Shown here piece after piece: positions 53,155 to 63,715 of a stretch of 64,000 bases of DNA. Source of the DNA: Gymnothorax reevesii (taxonomy: Eukaryota > Chordata > Actinopteri > Anguilliformes > Muraenidae); assembly GCA_029721435.1 (NCBI GenBank), contig CM056573.1, forward strand, positions 122,227,447-122,291,446. Reading direction: 5' to 3'. Position 1 is the stretch's first letter. Every line of letters begins with the position of its first letter. Both the position numbers and the translations under genes were made by a program. The notes beneath the pieces were generated by a model. The model had not been told where the DNA came from. It worked only from the letters and a program-made list of their open reading frames with translations, and made no database searches.

Positions 53155-54085
53155 TTGAGACAAACTCGATTAAATGATGATTTGTTTTGGAACCAGTCGC
53201 GAGAACTAAGCAATGCAGTAGATCTGATTTTATTGATCAGGGGGGAAACCCCCCGCAGGGCACAAGGCAAAAGAGACAAAGTCCAGTATCCAAAAATCAC
53301 AATCCAATTGGGCAAGAACAGAGACGAAAACCAGGGCAGCAATCACAGTACTCGTAGTCGGGCAAAAATGGGTTTGGTACACAGGCACAGGTATGTCAGA
53401 GAAGCAAAGCCAAAATCCAGTGGGCAAAATCCAAACCGTAACCAGGGCAACAATCATAGAATTCGTAGTTGGGCAGAAAAGGGTAAAAAACACAGATGCA
53501 AAAGTAATCCAAAATCACAAAGCCAAAAATCGTAAGCAGGGACGGTCCAGTCGGAAGAGAATCACTGAGAGTACAAGGCGGAATAAACGTGACACAAGGA
53601 AACTGAGAGAAACGATCTGACAAGAAAGTGCTGTCATAAGACTCCTAATATACACTCCAGTGTAATCACATGCTACACAGAACAGAGGTGCTGGAAATGA
53701 GACTAATTACAAAGGAGGGAACAAGAGGGAGAACTTAATCACATAAAATAGGCAAAAGCCAACTTGCAGACAGGGATCACGAGACAATCCTATAGACAAA
53801 TATATGGCTCCGGTCAAGGAGTTCTAACGTGCATAGATAATGAGAGAAAGGACAGCACAAGCAGGTGTGGAGAATCCACAGAAACGCAGCAGAGAAGATT
53901 AGGGAAAGACAAGAGGTGGAGACTAGAACAGGGCGAGTGCTGAGAGCTTGTTAATCAATTAGTAAGTGCAGCTATACAATCCCTTAGTGCTCGTTAGAAA
54001 GTTTGTATTATATACGATGTTAGTTTGTGTTAGTAACTCTAGCAAAATAACAAACTGTTAGTATGGGTTAGTAAAATAGTATAAA
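53155..54085 (-). repeat. LTR-like repeat, copy 1
   Basis: Shares with 57210-58100 the blocks GGGGGAAACCCCCC, GGGCAAAAATGG, GGTACACAGG, GTGCAGCTATACAATCCC and ACAAACTGTTAG / AATAAACTGTTAG in the same order. A TATA-like sequence and an AATAAA on the - strand (near 53228-53234) suggest an LTR read on the - strand. Internal near-repeats (AGTCGGGCAAAAATGGG / AGTTGGGCAGAAAAGGG) make the spurious open frames here. Confidence 0.6.
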
Positions 54086-54088
54086 ACT

Positions 54089-55682
54089 CAAAACCAGTGA
54101 AGTTGGCACGTTGTATAAATCGTAAATAAAAACAGAATACAATGATTTGCAAATCCTTTTCAACCTATATTCAATTAAATACACTGCAAAGACAAGTTAC
54201 TTAATGTTCGAACAGGTAAACTTTGCAATTTTTTGCAAATATTAGTTCATTTGGAATTTGAAGCCTGCAACATGTTTCAAAAAAGCTGGCACAAGTGGCA
54301 AAAAAGACTGAGAGTTGAGGAATGCTCATCAAACACTTATTTGGAACATCCCACAGGTGAATGGGCTAATTGGGAACAGGTGGGTGCCATAATTGGGTAT
54401 AAAAGCAGCTTCCCTGAAATGCTCAGTCATTCACAAACAAGGATGGGGTGAGGGTCACCACTAAGTGAACAAATGCGTGAGCTGATTGTCGAACAGTTTA
54501 AAAACAACATTCCTCAACGAGCTATTGCAAGAAATTTAGGGATTTCATCATCTACGGTCCGTAATATCGTCAAAAGGTTCAGAGAATCTGGAGAAATCGC
54601 TGCACGTACGCGGCAAGGCCGAAAACCAACATTGAATGCTCGTGACCTTCGATCCCTCAAGTGGTACTGCATCAAAAACAGACATCAGTGTGTAAAAGAC
54701 ATCACCACATGGGCTGAGGAACACTTCAGAAAACCACTGTCAGTAACTACAGTTCGTTGCTACATCTGCAAGTGCAAGTTAAAACTCTACAATGCAAAGC
54801 GAAAGCCATTTATCAACAGCACCCAGAAATGCAGCCGGCTTCGCTGGGCCCTAGCTCATCTAAGATGGACTGATGCAAAGTGGAAAAGTGTTCTGTGGTC
54901 TGACGAGTCCACATTTCAAATTGTTTTTGGAAACTGAGGACGTTTTGTCCTCCGGACGAAAGAGGAAAAAGAACCATCCGGACTGTTATAGGCGCAAAGT
55001 TCAAACGCCAGCATCTGTGATGGTATGGGGGTGTATTAGTGCCCAAGGCATGGGCAACTTACACATATGTGAAGGCACCATTAATGCTGAAAGGTACATA
55101 CAGGTTTTGGAGCAACATATGTTGCCATCCAAGCAACGTCTTTTCCATGGACACCCCTGCTTATTTCAGCAAGACGATGCCAAGCCACATTCTGCACGTG
55201 TTACAACAGCATGGCTCCGTAGTATAAGAGTGCGGGTACTAGACTGGCCTACCTGTAGTCCAGACCTGTCTCCCATTGAAAATGTGTGGCGCATTATGAA
55301 GCGTAAAATATGACAACGGAGACCCCGGACTGTTGAACAACTTAAGCTGTACATCAAGCAAGAATGGGAAAGAGTTCCACCTGAAAAGCTTCAAAAATTG
55401 GTCTCCTCAGTTCCCAAACGTTTACTGAGTGCCGTTAAAACGAAAGGCGATGTAACACAGTGGTAAAAAGGCCCCTGTGCCAACTTCTTTGCAATGTGTT
55501 GCTGCCTTTAAATTCTAAGTTAATGATTATTTGCAAAAAAAAAAAAAAAGTTTCTCAGTTTGAACATTAAACATCTTCTCTTTGCAGTGTATTCAATTGA
55601 ATATAAGTTGAAAAGGATTTGCAAATCATTGTATTCTGTTTTTATCTACTATTTTCATAACGTGCCAACTTCACTTGTTTTG
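54089..55682 (+). mobile_element. Tc1-type element with long inverted repeats, dead
   Basis: Left CAAAACCAGTGAAGTTGGCA and right inverted CAAAACAAGTGAAGTTGGCA; TA follows on the right (55683-55684) but has decayed on the left. Inverted repeats extend about 100 bp (AATACAATGATTTGCAAATC block on both sides). Confidence 0.9.
54473..55465 (+). pseudogene. Tc1-type transposase, frameshifted
   Basis: N-terminal half (54473-54937): helix-turn-helix QRAIARNLGISSSTVRNIVK, GRKPTLNARDLRSLK, LSVTTVRCYICKCKLKLYNA, and the first aspartate in VLWSDESTFQIVF. A TGA and shift follow near 54935. C-terminal part (about 55015-55313): VMVWGCISAQGMGNLHICEG, the second aspartate in FQQDDAKPHSA, and the glutamate in CSPDLSPIENVW. 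A second TGA at 55311-55313 (CGA in relatives) precedes QRRPRTVEQLKLYIKQEW and the normal C-terminus SVPKRL...GDVTQW near 55465. All three catalytic acids remain, so the copy is inactive through two stops and shifts only. Confidence 0.88.
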
Positions 55683-55684
55683 TA

Positions 55685-56084
55685 TGATATGATCACCATT
55701 GAAAGAATGTAGATTTGCATCAACATTGATTCATCTATATGTATGCATTGCACTATACATTGAAACAACGTTATTATTAAAGGGCCATTTCATCACTTTT
55801 CAACCCTCCTCTGTATGTTTCTAATATGTCTCATTAAAACACAAGCACTTTATTACTCTATTTATGGAATAGTTCAACAAGGAGCATGCCAAAGTTGTCT
55901 ATTAGTCAGTGATATTCTTGCCATATGGCTGAATGGCAGTGATGTCACTAATAGACAAATTTGGAGCAACCTCTGCAGAACTTTAATACACCAAATAGAG
56001 TATAATGAATTATGCCTCATTTAAATATTAAAAACATAGATGAAGGTTAAATTGCTGAACTGGTTCATAAAGTATGCTATACTG
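55685..56084. other. Unassigned stretch
   Basis: No gene. GTCTATTAGTCAGTGATATT near 55893 and AGTGATGTCACTAATAGACA near 55937 form an imperfect inverted repeat. Confidence 0.4.
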
Positions 56085-56595
56085 CAGTGATTCTCAACCT
56101 TTTTAAACAAAGACACTTTACAGGGGCATGTTTTGGGGGACCCTATTCTTCACTTTCATTTCATTGGTGAATATTCGAAAAAGTGTTTGGAGCTTGTAAA
56201 TTGTGTCACGGTTTCACCCCGTCGGATATAATCTGCTGTCTGGCAAGAGCTAGGACCATGGACCTAAAAGAATGCAGGACCCCAATGCCAGACTGATACA
56301 AACTGGAGATTTAATTAATAGTAAATAAAAAAAAAAAACCGGACACACAGATAAAAACCAGGAGCAGCATCACCATATCAGGGTTAAACTCACAATGATA
56401 AAACCAAAATGCAGCGCCAATGAGAACTGGCAAGTACCAGCCCTATATTCTTCAGATAATCACCTCTACCTTAAAAAGCAACAGGTGCAGCTTGTTAAGG
56501 TGAAGTTGAGAGAAAGCCACAGGGGAGGGGCTGCAAGGCAAAAACCCTTACAGAGTCGCTATTTCCATTTAAGAAACCAAGGTTGAGAACAGCTG
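56085..56595. mobile_element. Non-autonomous hAT element
   Basis: Starts CAGTGATTCTCAACCTTTTT and ends, inverted, CAGCTGTTCTCAACCTTGGT. The flanking octamers CTATACTG (56077-56084) and CTTTATTG (56596-56603) agree at six of eight positions. The interior 56206-56552 (TGTCACGG to CCTTACA) is LTR-like and may be a further insertion. Confidence 0.7.
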
Positions 56596-56603
56596 CTTTA
56601 TTG

Positions 56604-57209
56604 CATGCTCGAACAAAAAAAAAAAAAAAAAACCCCCACACACACACACACAACTCAAAACAGACCATTGTTCATTTAGTTATTAAAGATTCAAGAGAAA
56701 ATATACTTTTGTACATTTTAGCACGCACCATTTCTTTTTATCTTTTAAAGGAGGAGTAAACAGAACTACACATTTTGGCTTAATCTCATATTTATTCACT
56801 CCAACATAATATCCACGGTCGATTATTCATCAATACTTACCCCCTGTTCTTTTAAATTACCATTAATTAGCCGGAATTGCTGTTTTCAGGGGGCCGCCAT
56901 TAGCGCCATGCCTGGCATGAGAAGTTGCGAGATAACAACGTCACTGCGGCTGCCATATGCACTCATGTGCATGATGCATATGATGTCAAAATTTCTGAAT
57001 ACATGGACATCCAAATAAATTAGACCACCAACCAATTTCAAATTGTTGATTGAGCGAATCAACTGTTTGATTGCAAATTAAGCAAAGTAAATGGGAGGGG
57101 GGTGAAAGCAACCCAGATAGCAAGCACCTCCGCTTCGGATCTGGCCCGGCTCTCGACCGGATCAGCTTGAGTCGGCACTGAGCCGGGCCAGATCGGGAGT
57201 GGAGGTGCT
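56604..57209. other. Unassigned stretch with simple repeats
   Basis: A poly-A run followed by a (CA)n microsatellite lies at 56617-56652. No gene. An inverted repeat AGCACCTCC...GGAGGTGCT with GATCTGGCCCGGCTC and GAGCCGGGCCAGATC lies at 57122-57208. Confidence 0.5.
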
Positions 57210-58100
57210 GTGAGGTTTTACGAAATGAGCCAAGAGCGAGAACCAGATAAATGCAAAATGGAGGCTTTATTTCTGAAGGGGGAAACCCCCCAACAGAGCT
57301 GGCAACAGTACAATGTCCACAATCCACAAGCAGAATCCAAAGGGCAAAATCCAAAACTGTAACCAGGGCACCAATAACAAAACTCAAGGTCAGGCAAAAA
57401 TGGTTCGGTACACAGGTGTGGGTTTGGTGGAGAGGCAAACTCATTAGCCGTAAACAGTCCGAATCCAAATACCAGGGCAGCAAAAGACAATAGACGTGGT
57501 CGGGCAAAAATAGGTCAAAACTCACAAAGGCAATCAGATCCAAAAGGGCAAACCAAAAACAAGTGTCGGGCAATCCAGTCAGAAAGAAAATATCACAATG
57601 AGCAAGGCGAGGAACATAGCACAAGACAAAGGAGTAAAGACGATCTGACAAGGAACTAAAAGTGCAGACACCTTATATACACATCCGGGGTGAACACATG
57701 ACAAGGGAGCACAGGTGCGATCAATGAAACAATAATCAGGATTGACACATGAGGGTTTATCTAATTACATGAATCTGGCGAATGCCGAAACGCAGACAGG
57801 GATAACGAGACATTCCTATGAACGAATAAACGGCTCCGGTTAAGGAGTACTAAAGTGTACAGTCTAAAGAAAAGGGAAAGCCTGAGATATAAGTGGAAAC
57901 TGCAGTAGAGATAATTAGTGATAGGCAAGGAGGGCGGAGATACAGATTGGGCGAATGCTGAGAGATCGTTAGTCTATTAGTACGTGCAGCTATACAATCC
58001 CGAGTGCAAGTTAGTCCGTTAGTAAAAATATACAATGTTAATCTTGGTTAGTAATTAATCGAAAACAATAAACTGTTAGTAGGGTTAGTGGATAGTAACA
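57210..58100 (-). repeat. LTR-like repeat, copy 2
   Basis: Same family as 53155-54085 in the same orientation, 4 kb away. A TATA-like box on the - strand lies near 57671-57682. Open frames on both strands are by-products of the repeat. Confidence 0.6.
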
Positions 58101-58560
58101 GAGAGAGGAAGGAAGAAAAACGAGATATGAAGAAAGATTGAAATCCCAGAAACCAGGAAATCACCAGAATGAGTGGCACGTCAGACAAGGGACCGTGGGC
58201 AAAGACCTACACAAGACAAGACAGGGTAAACGAAGTGCAGGACTAGAACTAAAAACAAGACTATGAAAGCGTGGCAAGGCTATGAAAACATGGCAAGGCT
58301 GTGAAACATGGCAAGACTATAAAACATGGCAAAGACATAAATAATAACAAAACATGAAAAATAATAAAACATGAAATCAAACAACAAAACACAATACATA
58401 ATCATGGGGATGGTCAGAGGCAGGCAGTGGTCACTTAAACACAAACAGCATACGTGGCATGGCCAGGCACAAAACTTAAATATGGAACTAGGGAAAGGCA
58501 TGACCGAAATGCAGATTCACAACAGGTGCTTGCTACCTGGGAATTGTCGTGTAGCGGAGA
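58101..58560. repeat. A-rich stretch with short tandem repeat
   Basis: About four imperfect copies of a 17-19 bp unit, GGCAAGGCTATGAAAACAT, at 58271-58335. Possibly a continuation of the adjoining LTR-like element. No coding recognised. Confidence 0.5.
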
Positions 58561-59355
58561 ATGATTTTGAAGACCTTAACTTTGCTTAGTTCAGCACGCA
58601 ATTTGCCTGGATGTGTTTACTTGAATATTACATTTGGCAGTTGTGTGAGAATCTTGTTCAGTTATTTCAGATTATTCTGAATTCAGATTACTGACATTAT
58701 TTCAATCTAGCACGGTAGCCTGGTTTGGTTTGTCTGCTTCTCATTATCTCTTCTAAATCATTATTGGCTAGATTTAGGTTTTTATTGGTCAGTTGGCTGA
58801 ATAAATGGCTTGATTGAACTTAGGCAAAGTACACGGGAATTAGGTTTGCTAATTATGCCAAGGTGACGGCAGCTGTCCAGCCTCGCTGGTAATAAGCAGA
58901 CTTCAAATCGCACTTTTCTTTCCGGAAGTATTTCAAATGGCCTCTGATGCAAGTTCATCTCTAAATTAAAGTTGTGTTGGACTGAGAAAGGTAGCTGATA
59001 ATCAAGCGTGTCTGTCTGCCCCATAGAGGAAGCGGGAATATCTCGGTCAATCAACAGTCACAATGCAGGACCGCAGGCCAATGGACATTCTTGGCGCTGG
59101 CAGCCACACTGATGTCACGATTCGCGGCGCCCCAAGTGGATCAAGGGTGAATTTTCGTCTGCTGTGGTGAAAATGACGCAGTCCACTAGTTTTGTAAAAT
59201 CGCTCATAAAAATTTAAGAAAATAAAGAAAAAAAGTCGGAGGAGCTTTTTTCATGATATATTGAAATAATATTACCCACTTTTCCCCTATGATAGTCCTC
59301 CTTTAAGGTTTCCTAGCTGGCCTAGATGGAGGAAACACCTGAGAGAAGCGCGCGC
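58561..59355. other. Unassigned stretch
   Basis: No coding or element ends recognised; a short frame on the - strand near 59000 has no domain. Confidence 0.35.
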
Positions 59356-59545
59356 TTCTCATTTTGTGGATATAATTGTAAAATTTATCAGTTCCAACAT
59401 TCGCTATGTTATCTCTGTTCTATTGTGAATAAAATGTTCTATTGTGAATAAAATACTGGCTGGTGTGATTTGAAAGTCAGCGCGTTATGATTTTATTCAC
59501 GATTTACACTTTGTCCCAACTATATTAGAATTAGAATTGTATTTT
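59356..59545 (+). mobile_element. Right-end fragment of a Tc1-type element
   Basis: Matches the right end of the 49036-51197 element (TCTGTTCTATTGTGAATAAA, CTGGCTGGTGTGATTTGAAA, TTTGTCCCAACTATATT). The block TTCTATTGTGAATAAAAT is present twice in tandem. The transposase is missing. Confidence 0.75.
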
Positions 59546-60361
59546 CGATCAAATCGGCTAAAATACATGTTAACATGTCAAACCAACATGGAATATCATG
59601 ACCTCCTGTGAAAGGACTGGGGCCACATTTGGCCGAATACGCCTGGTTTCTGCCTGAGATAGAGTTTCTGCCTTAGATTTCTATGTCAGAAACTGATCGA
59701 AATTCTTTGCGCGCCGTAGCTATGTCGTTATTCAATAAATAATTCATCTAAACAGTGATGTCCACTTTGATTTAGGCCAACAACAATACCTGAATTGCAT
59801 TTCGCTCTATCTTTTACAGTTTATTAAAAATAAATCTAAGTCAGAAACTTTTCTTAAAAAGGTAATTTTTTTGGGGACACAAAAATCCCACTCAATCTCT
59901 GTAGGTTGGAGTTTTTAATTTTTTTTTTTTTTTTTGCCCTAATGCACTATTCCTATTTGCGTCATCCTGAAGGATTATTCGGGTGTAGGGAAGGGTTTTT
60001 TTTTCTAGAGTGCTAAATGTAATATCTAAGTCAGAAACCAGTACCTTGTGGACAATTTATTCAATGTCACTGCAATACACAAAACGACGATAGGCACATA
60101 TGTCGTTTGTCAGACATAGCCTACCCGTCTGTTATGCACTGGAAAAAAAAAAAAAAAAAATTGAACGCACTTAAATATAAAAATAACAAAGTGAACTTTT
60201 TACATGGACATCAAAAAAGTGCCATTTTTGGCCACATTTCCAAATTTAAGGGCAAAAAAGACGGAGATTTTTATCACAGACCGACAAAAGTGGGGTGTTC
60301 CAAGTTGCTCTTGGTGAGCTCTATCCATTCATGATAGTTCTGGAATGATCTAAGCAAAATA
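59546..60361. other. Unassigned stretch
   Basis: No gene. Poly-T near 59919-59935 and poly-A near 60141-60159. The phrase AGTCAGAAAC recurs at 59840 and 60030, with related AGAAACT at 59690. Confidence 0.35.
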
Positions 60362-61851
60362 TACTGACCAAAACTTCCAACGCAACACATATAATTTTGA
60401 AATATTTGGTGTACATAAAATGGGATATTGGTTTTGAGCCATGATACAACAACTACAACTCACAAAATTGTTTTGATTTTGTCGTGTGGGCAGCTCGTTC
60501 TGCTTGTTTGCACATTGTTTAGAATTTTGCCTATCCCGTCAGGTTGAGTAGAACTCATTGACCAATCCTTTGAGAATTTGGTCAATAAATAGCCGTAGCA
60601 ATGGGCAACTTAAATATTCCTTTGCATTATCCTGGGTCAACGTGTGACCATGCCGCGCCTTGGTCAAAATCAGTGAGAGCGAACTGTTGGTATGCTCACT
60701 GGTGCAATGTCGCAAAGACGGGTTGCAGGGAACCTGGGCGTCCACGTGTCGACCATATCACGTCTCTGGAGCCGGTATAATAAAACAGTAAGAACCGGTG
60801 ATCGACCACGTGCCCCGAGACCACGTGTCACCACCCCTCAGCAGGATTGCCATATTCGCCTCCAGCACCTGCACAATTGCTTCCTGCCAGCTACAGTCAC
60901 TGCTGCTCAGACCAGAGTTCGTCACCAGAACTGGATAAGTGACCAAACCGTACGCAACAGCCTGCTTGAAGCCGACTTGCACAACCGACGCCCCCACCGT
61001 GGTTTGATGTTGACTCCTGCACGTCGCCGCGTCTGTCTGCGATGGTCAAGGGCATATTTGGGCTGGAATGCTCTCAGGTGGAACAGGGTGATCTTCTCCA
61101 ATGAATCGAGGTTCAAGTTGAGTGTGTCTGACGGAAGACTGCGTGTATGGTGTAGGTGACGGGAACGTTATACTGATGCTACCATCTTGCAGCGTGACCG
61201 CTGGGATGGACCCAGTGTGATGGTTTGGGCTGGAATAAGCAGTAGACACAAGACAGACCTCATTTTCATCGATGGAAACCTCATCCCGTTACCGTGACAA
61301 CATCCTTTCCCCTGTCGCAGTTCCACTCGTCCATCGCTATCGCCTAACGCTGCAACAGGATAACGTGAGACCACATGTCACCAGAGTCTGTCAGGACTAC
61401 CTGAGGCAGAATAATGTTCAGTGTCTTGATTGGCCTGCGTATTCCCTAGGTTTAAACCCTATAGAACATCTATGGGATATTCTGGATGGCCGGGTGAGAA
61501 GGCGTGATCCAAAACCAGCCACAGTCCAACAGTTGCGTCAAGCACTCCTGGAGGAATGGGACCACATCACACAGGCTGAAATTCGGCTTTTGATCGACTC
61601 CATGCATCGCAGAATCCAGGCTGTGTGTGACCCCAGAGGAGGCCATACAAGATACTGACTTCGGCGATCCAGAATTGCGCTTTCAACTGATGCAATGAAT
61701 GGGAAACCAGGAAAAATATGTTCTTCATTCCTGACTTTTAAGCTGTGTTTTTGATTTTAATCTTAATATTTGTTATGGATTGTTAAATTTATCGTAAGAA
61801 AATGACGTGTTGCAATAAACCCGAGTGTTGCGTTGGAAGTTTTGGTCAGTG
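60362..61851 (+). mobile_element. Tc1 element, complete ends, dead transposase
   Basis: 1490 bp with inverted ends TACTGACCAAAACTTCCAAC (left) and CACTGACCAAAACTTCCAAC (right, inverted), flanked by TA at 60360-60361 and 61852-61853. It is a distinct family from 42793-44300, though the transposases are related. Confidence 0.92.
60650..61658 (+). pseudogene. Tc1-type transposase, inactivated
   Basis: Starts MPRLGQNQ at 60650, then TGA at 60674-60676. The frame continues with MSQRRVAGNLGVHVSTISRL and PRAPRPRVTTPQQD. The first catalytic acid is changed: FSNESRF where relatives have D at the N. A TGA at 61157-61159 and a frameshift near 61265-61275 follow. The last frame (61272-61658) keeps LQQDNVRPHVT and LNPIEHLWDI, that is the second aspartate and the glutamate, and ends in GGHTRY, close to the SHTRY end of the intact element. 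Four independent lesions make it an old copy. Confidence 0.9.
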
Positions 61852-61853
61852 TA

Positions 61854-63019
61854 AAAGATTTGCTTGCCTGTGGACACATTTGGGGGGTGGCGCACATTAC
61901 ATGAGCTTGAACCATATACATTTACAAATCTAATGTGTTCAGCGCGCAATACTGAAGTGAAACTACATTGCTTACCTTCACATAATCATGCTGCAGGTGT
62001 ATTATTCTCTGAATTTCTGAATGGCCCTCTGTAGGCTAGTTTCATCTGCATGTGATGTTTTTTGAGGATTCACCTTAGTGTTGAGAGAGAGACCTGTTGG
62101 ACATTATTGATAATTGTGTGGCCATTGAAGGCATTTCTTTGAATTTCTTTGGCAATTATTGGTCAAAACCATGTTCACGGTAGCCCTCTTGTTCCTCTGA
62201 GAAAATGGGGCCTCTCCCTCCTCGACCCATAATTCTATGCAGACCAAACATGTAGAATGTCACAGGCTGGCATAGAAGGCATTGTTTAAAACATGGAATG
62301 CAGTAAATGGGTACCAGACAGTAGTGATGTTGCAAGTGTATTTAACTAGACTCAGTAGACTAAGTTCTGACGTTCTTTAAACAGCAGAGAGAAATTGTTT
62401 ACCCGCGCTCTTGTCATAGTGTCCTAATTACTGTTGCCACAGCGCATCTGCTGAGGTTCGATTGAACTCTCTGTCCAGCCTCTCTCAGTGTCAACTCAAC
62501 CAGTGTTGTATTTGATGAATTTGCTCCTCATCCTCCACCAGGTATACCTCTACCTCTTCCTGTCCCTTCCCGTATTCTGCAGTGCATTCCCCCTCTCATC
62601 CTCACTGTCCCTCCCTTTTCACCATTGCCGAATATTTTTGTTGAAGATTTGTAATCTCATCTTGCCTTTTTTTAGTGCTCATGCCTCAATGATGAGTTTA
62701 CAATTAAGCTTCTGAGTGTCTGTACACCTGATGGCAGTTTTTTACTCAGTTTGTTATCAGGTTTGGTATTTTGAAAGTCGGTGCCTTGAAATGGCAAAAA
62801 CCTGACATCATGTTAGATTTCTGTGTCTGAATGAAGAGAAGAGTATAATTTTTTTGTAGAATATGGTGTATAGCGTTTTGCAAACAGTGTGAAGCTGAGA
62901 ATGTGCTTATTGTTGTACAGATCTGGGCTGTAGTTTTACTCCTTGAGTGACAGGTTTCAGTTACCGTGTGTGATTTTTAATTGAAATGTGAAAGCAATCA
63001 TAAAAAACTTCCTCATCTG
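61854..63019. other. Unassigned stretch before the Ig exon
   Basis: No recognisable element. A CT-rich frame at 62488-62715 is discussed among the rejected items. Confidence 0.35.
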
Positions 63020-63269
63020 TGCTGTAAAACCAGAAGTTGAAGTTCTGAACAAATGCAAAACACTTGTAACACTTTATACAAATGTCACAGGGTTTAGATT
63101 CAGTTTAAAAGTGTATTCCACAACTCTGAAAAACCTTGATTGCAGCTTTGAATAAACACCTATGTTTTGAATGAGAACACCTATTTACAAAAATAATCAC
63201 CAGGCATTTTGCTTTTACACACTAGTGTTTAGATTATAAAAATGTCACATGTTCCACAGTTTTACAGTG
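63020..63269. mobile_element. MITE, inverted copy of the 42501-42739 family
   Basis: Reverse complement begins CACTGTAAAACTGTGGAACA and carries AATGCCTGGTGATT, GTGTTTATT and CAAGGTTTTTCAGA in the order seen at 42501-42739. It lies 84 bp upstream of the Ig exon. Confidence 0.8.
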
Positions 63270-63352
63270 TAAAAGCACAATGTTCATATTTTGCTCTTAA
63301 TTTAAAAATACTCCATCGTTCTGAAGATTGCATTGTCTTATGCTTACTGCAG

Positions 63353-63715
63353 GAGTCTTGAGCAGTGATTTTCCTGTCGTGATGCCCGAGAAAATAGAAG
63401 CTCTGAGTGGATCCTGTGTGCTGATCCCCTGCACATTTGATTTCCCTTCAAAGTATGCCAACAATATGACAAGTATGGCGAAAGGACTCTGGAAAAGAGG
63501 TGGAACCAATGGACATGTAGTATTTGATTCCAATTACACTGATGAAAACAATGAAATTGCCGGGACACTGGTTGGAAAAGTGTACCAGAAGAATTGCACC
63601 ACAGTTCTGGACAGCTTCCCATCATCTTACAGTGACAGTTATTATTTCAGGGTGGAAAATCCATATGGGCCTCTCAATTTTAATATACCAAAAGGTGTCA
63701 AAATTATGGCACAAG
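63353..63715 (+). CDS. Siglec-like V-set immunoglobulin exon
   Basis: A 363-bp exon with acceptor TTACTGCAG at 63352 and donor ACAAG|GTAAAG at 63716, both phase 1 as usual for Ig-domain exons. It encodes a full V-set domain of the CD33/CD22/MAG type. GSCVLIPC holds the B-strand cysteine and the extra cysteine used for the V-C2 inter-domain bond. KGLWKRGG has the C-strand tryptophan. QKNCTTVL carries the E-strand cysteine that replaces the canonical F-strand one, a Siglec hallmark. SYYFRVE has the F-strand arginine that in Siglecs salt-bridges sialic acid. Sequons NMT, NYT and NCT are present. The product would be a cell-surface lectin of leukocytes or glia; C2 domains, membrane span and ITIM-type tail should lie to the right. 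Specific orthology cannot be given: fish have many tandem Siglec-like genes. Confidence 0.88.

Larger units (their letters stand above)
20534..63352 (+). other. Putative first intron of the Siglec-like gene, filled with transposons
   Basis: Runs from the GT at 20534 to the AG at 63351-63352. Apart from unassigned stretches, it holds two LTR retrotransposon families, at least three Tc1-type elements, Harbinger, hAT, TTAA-type and foldback elements and a LINE tail. No other exon-like Ig sequence was seen within it on the + strand. The boundaries rest on the pairing of the two exons described separately. Confidence 0.5.

Noticed and set aside
53155..53623. Lys/Asn-rich frames on + and hydrophobic frames on - around 53.2-53.6 kb as genes
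   Set aside because: The same pattern recurs at 57.2-57.6 kb within a homologous LTR-like repeat; internal near-repeats keep frames open on both strands.
62488..62715. Hydrophobic frame (MNLLLILHQ followed by a CAG|GTATAC donor) as an alternative leader exon for the Ig exon
   Set aside because: That donor would leave phase 0 while the acceptor at 63352 needs phase 1; the frame continues into CT-rich low-complexity sequence.
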